A DNA stretch of 64,000 bases from Cladocopium goreaui (lineage: Eukaryota > Sar > Dinophyceae > Suessiales > Symbiodiniaceae), in contig CAMXCT020006168.1 of assembly GCA_947184155.2 (NCBI GenBank), positions 69,333 through 133,332 of the forward strand, written 5' to 3'. Numbering within the stretch: the first letter of the stretch is position 1; every line of letters starts with the position of its first letter. The notes beneath the pieces are model-generated. The model saw only the letters and a program-made list of their open reading frames with translations, was not told the origin of the DNA and did no database searches. Below are positions 58,601-61,600 of this stretch, piece after piece. A program made the position numbers and the translations under genes.

Positions 58601-61600
58601 GAGAACCTGTGAAGGCCATCCAGCTGCTGGATCAGAAGCCAGTCCAGGAGCAAAATTGGGCGACAGCCTTCGACTGATGCAGGGATGGGATTTGAGTCAC
58701 TAAATCGAATCAAATGTCACTATTGAGTCTTCTAAACTCAAATTAGTCAATCATGAATTAGTCGTCTGAGTTTTTATGTCACTAGGTCTCAGCTCAAACG
58801 ATTCAAACTTGTGGTGGAAACTCTTGGGGCTTCAGAGCTTCCTCAGAAATCTGACCAATTAAAGGTACATTGGTCGCTTGTGACCCTATTCACTGTTTCT
58901 ATGTTTTGAAGTAAAAAAGATAGGGTCACAAGTGACCAAGTGTGCTTGGAGTCCCACACCTGTCACACAAAAATGGTGCGGCCCCTTTGTGGTCGCCTGT
59001 GACCCTATTCGTGCCCGAAGTATCATTTTTGAAGGAAGTCTCGCAGAAAAGCTTCGTTTTTGAGTTTGGAAGCTTCATTTTTGAAGGAAGTCTCGCAGAA
59101 AAGCTTCGTTTTAGAGCTTCGAAGCTTCATTTTTGAAGGAAGTTTCGCAGAAAAGCTTGGTTTTTGAGTTTGGAAGCTTCAGTTTTGAAGGCAGTCTCAT
59201 AGAAAAGCTTCGTTTTAGAGCTTCGAAGCTTCATTTTTGAAGGAAGTCTCGCAGAAAAGTTTGGTTTGTGAGTTTGGAAGCTTCATTTTTGAAGGAAGTC
59301 TCGCAGAAAAGCTTCATTTAAGGGCTTCGAAGCCACATGTCATTTATTTATCTATCTATCTATCTATCTACCTACCGATCTATCTATCTATCTATCTTAT
59401 CGTATCTTATCTTATCTTATCTTATCTTATCTGGTTTAGTGGAACGCAGGGGGGGGAAGTTTGAATAAAGAAGTAGAATGGAGACAATGGTATAGTGGAA
59501 CGCGGGGGGGAAGTTTAAATAAAGAAGTAGAATGGAGACAATGCTTTAGTGGAACGCAGGGGGGGGAAGTTTAAATAAAGAAGTAGAATGGAGACAATGG
59601 TATAGTGGAACGCAGGGTGGGGGGAAGTTTAAATAAAGAAGTATAATGGAGACAATGGTTTAGTGGAACGCAGGGGGGGGAAGTTTAAATAAAGAAGTAG
59701 AATGGAGACAGGGGGGGGAAGTTTAAATAAAGAAGTATAATGGAGACAATGGTTTAGTGGAACGCAGGGGGAGGAAGTTTAAATAAAGAAGTAGAATGGA
59801 AGTTTAAATAAAGAAGTAGAATGGAGACAATGGTATAGTGGAACACGGGGGGGTGAAGTTTAAATAAAGAAGTAGAATGGAGACAATGGTTTAGTGGAAC
59901 GCAGGGGGGGGAAGTTTAAATAAAGAAGTACAATGGAGACAATGGTTTAGTGGAACGCAGGGGTGGGAAGTTTAAATAAAGAAGTAAAATGGAGACAATG
60001 GTTTAGTGGAACGCAGGGGGGGGAAGTTTAAATAAAGAAGTAGAATGGAAGTTTAAATTAAGAAGTAGAATGGAGACAATGGTATAGTGGAACACGGGGG
60101 GGTGAAGTTTAAATAAAGAAGTAGAATGGAGACAATGGTTTAGTGGAAGGCAGGGGGGGGAAGTTTAAATAAAGAAGTATAATGGAGACAATGGTTTAGT
60201 GGAACGCAGGGGGGGGGAAGTTTAAATAAAGAAGTAGACAAAGTGGAAGACAATGGTTTAGTGGAAGGCAGGGGGGGGAAGTTTAAATAAAGAAGTATAA
60301 TGGAGACAATGGTTTAGTGGAACGCAGGGGGGGGAAGTTTAATAAAGAAGTAGAATGGAGACATGGTTTAGTGGAACGCAGGGGGGGAAGTTTAAATAAA
60401 GAAGTACAATGGAGACAATGGTTTAGTGGAACGCAGGGTGGAAGTTTAAATAAAGAATGGAGAAAGTTTGGAACGCAGGGGGGGGAAGTTTAAATAAGAA
60501 GTAGAATGGAGACAATGGTATAGTGGAACGCGGGGGGGAAGTTTAAATAAAGAAGTAGAATGGAGACAATGCTTTAGTGGAACGCAGGGGGGGGAAGTTT
60601 AAATAAAGAAGTAGAATGGAGACAATGGTATAGTGGAACGCAGGGTGGGGGGAAGTTTAAATAAAGAAGTAGAAAGGAGACAATGCTTTAGTGGAACGCA
60701 GGGGGGGGAAGTTTAAATAAAGAAGTAGAATGGAGACAGGGGGGGGAAGTTTAAATAAAGAAGTATAATGGAGACAATGGTTTAGTGGAACGCAGGGGGA
60801 GGAAGTTTAAATAAAGAAGTAGAATGGAAGTTTAAATAAAGAAGTAGAATGGAGACAATGGTATAGTGGAACACGGGGAAGTGAAGTTTAAATAAAGAAG
60901 TAGAATGGAGACAATGGTTTAGTGGAACGCAGGGGGGGGGAAGTTGAAATAAAGAAGTAGAAAGGAGACAATTGTATGGTGGAACGCAGGGTGGGGGGAA
61001 GTTTAAATAAAGAAGTAGATTGGAAGTTTAAATAAAGAAGTAGAATGGAGACAATGGTATAGTGGAACGCAGGGGGGGGAAGTTTAAATAAAGAAGTAGA
61101 ATGGAGACAGTCGTTTAGTGGAACGCATGGGGGGGAAGTTTAAATAAAGAAGTATAATGGAGACAATGGTTTAGTGGAACGCAGGGGGGGGAAGTTTAAA
61201 TAAAGGAGTAGAATGGAGACAATGGTTTAGTGGAACGCAGGGGGGGGAAGTTTAAATAAAGAAGTAGAATGGAGACAATGGTTTAGTGGAACGCAGGGGG
61301 GGGAAGTTGAAATAAAGAAGTAGAAAGGAGACAATTGTATGGTGGAACGCAGGGTGGGGGGAAGGTTAAATAGAGAAGTAGAATGGAAGTTTAAATAAAG
61401 AAGTAGAATGGAGACAATGGTATAGTGGAACGCAGGGGGGGGAAGTTTAAATAAAGAAGTAGAATGGAGACAGTCTTTTAGTGGAACGCATGGGGGGGGG
61501 AAGTTTAAATAAAGAAGTAGAATGGAGACAATGGTTATAGTGGAACACGGGGGGGTGAAGTTTAAAAATAAAGAAGTATAATGGGACAATGCTTTAGTGG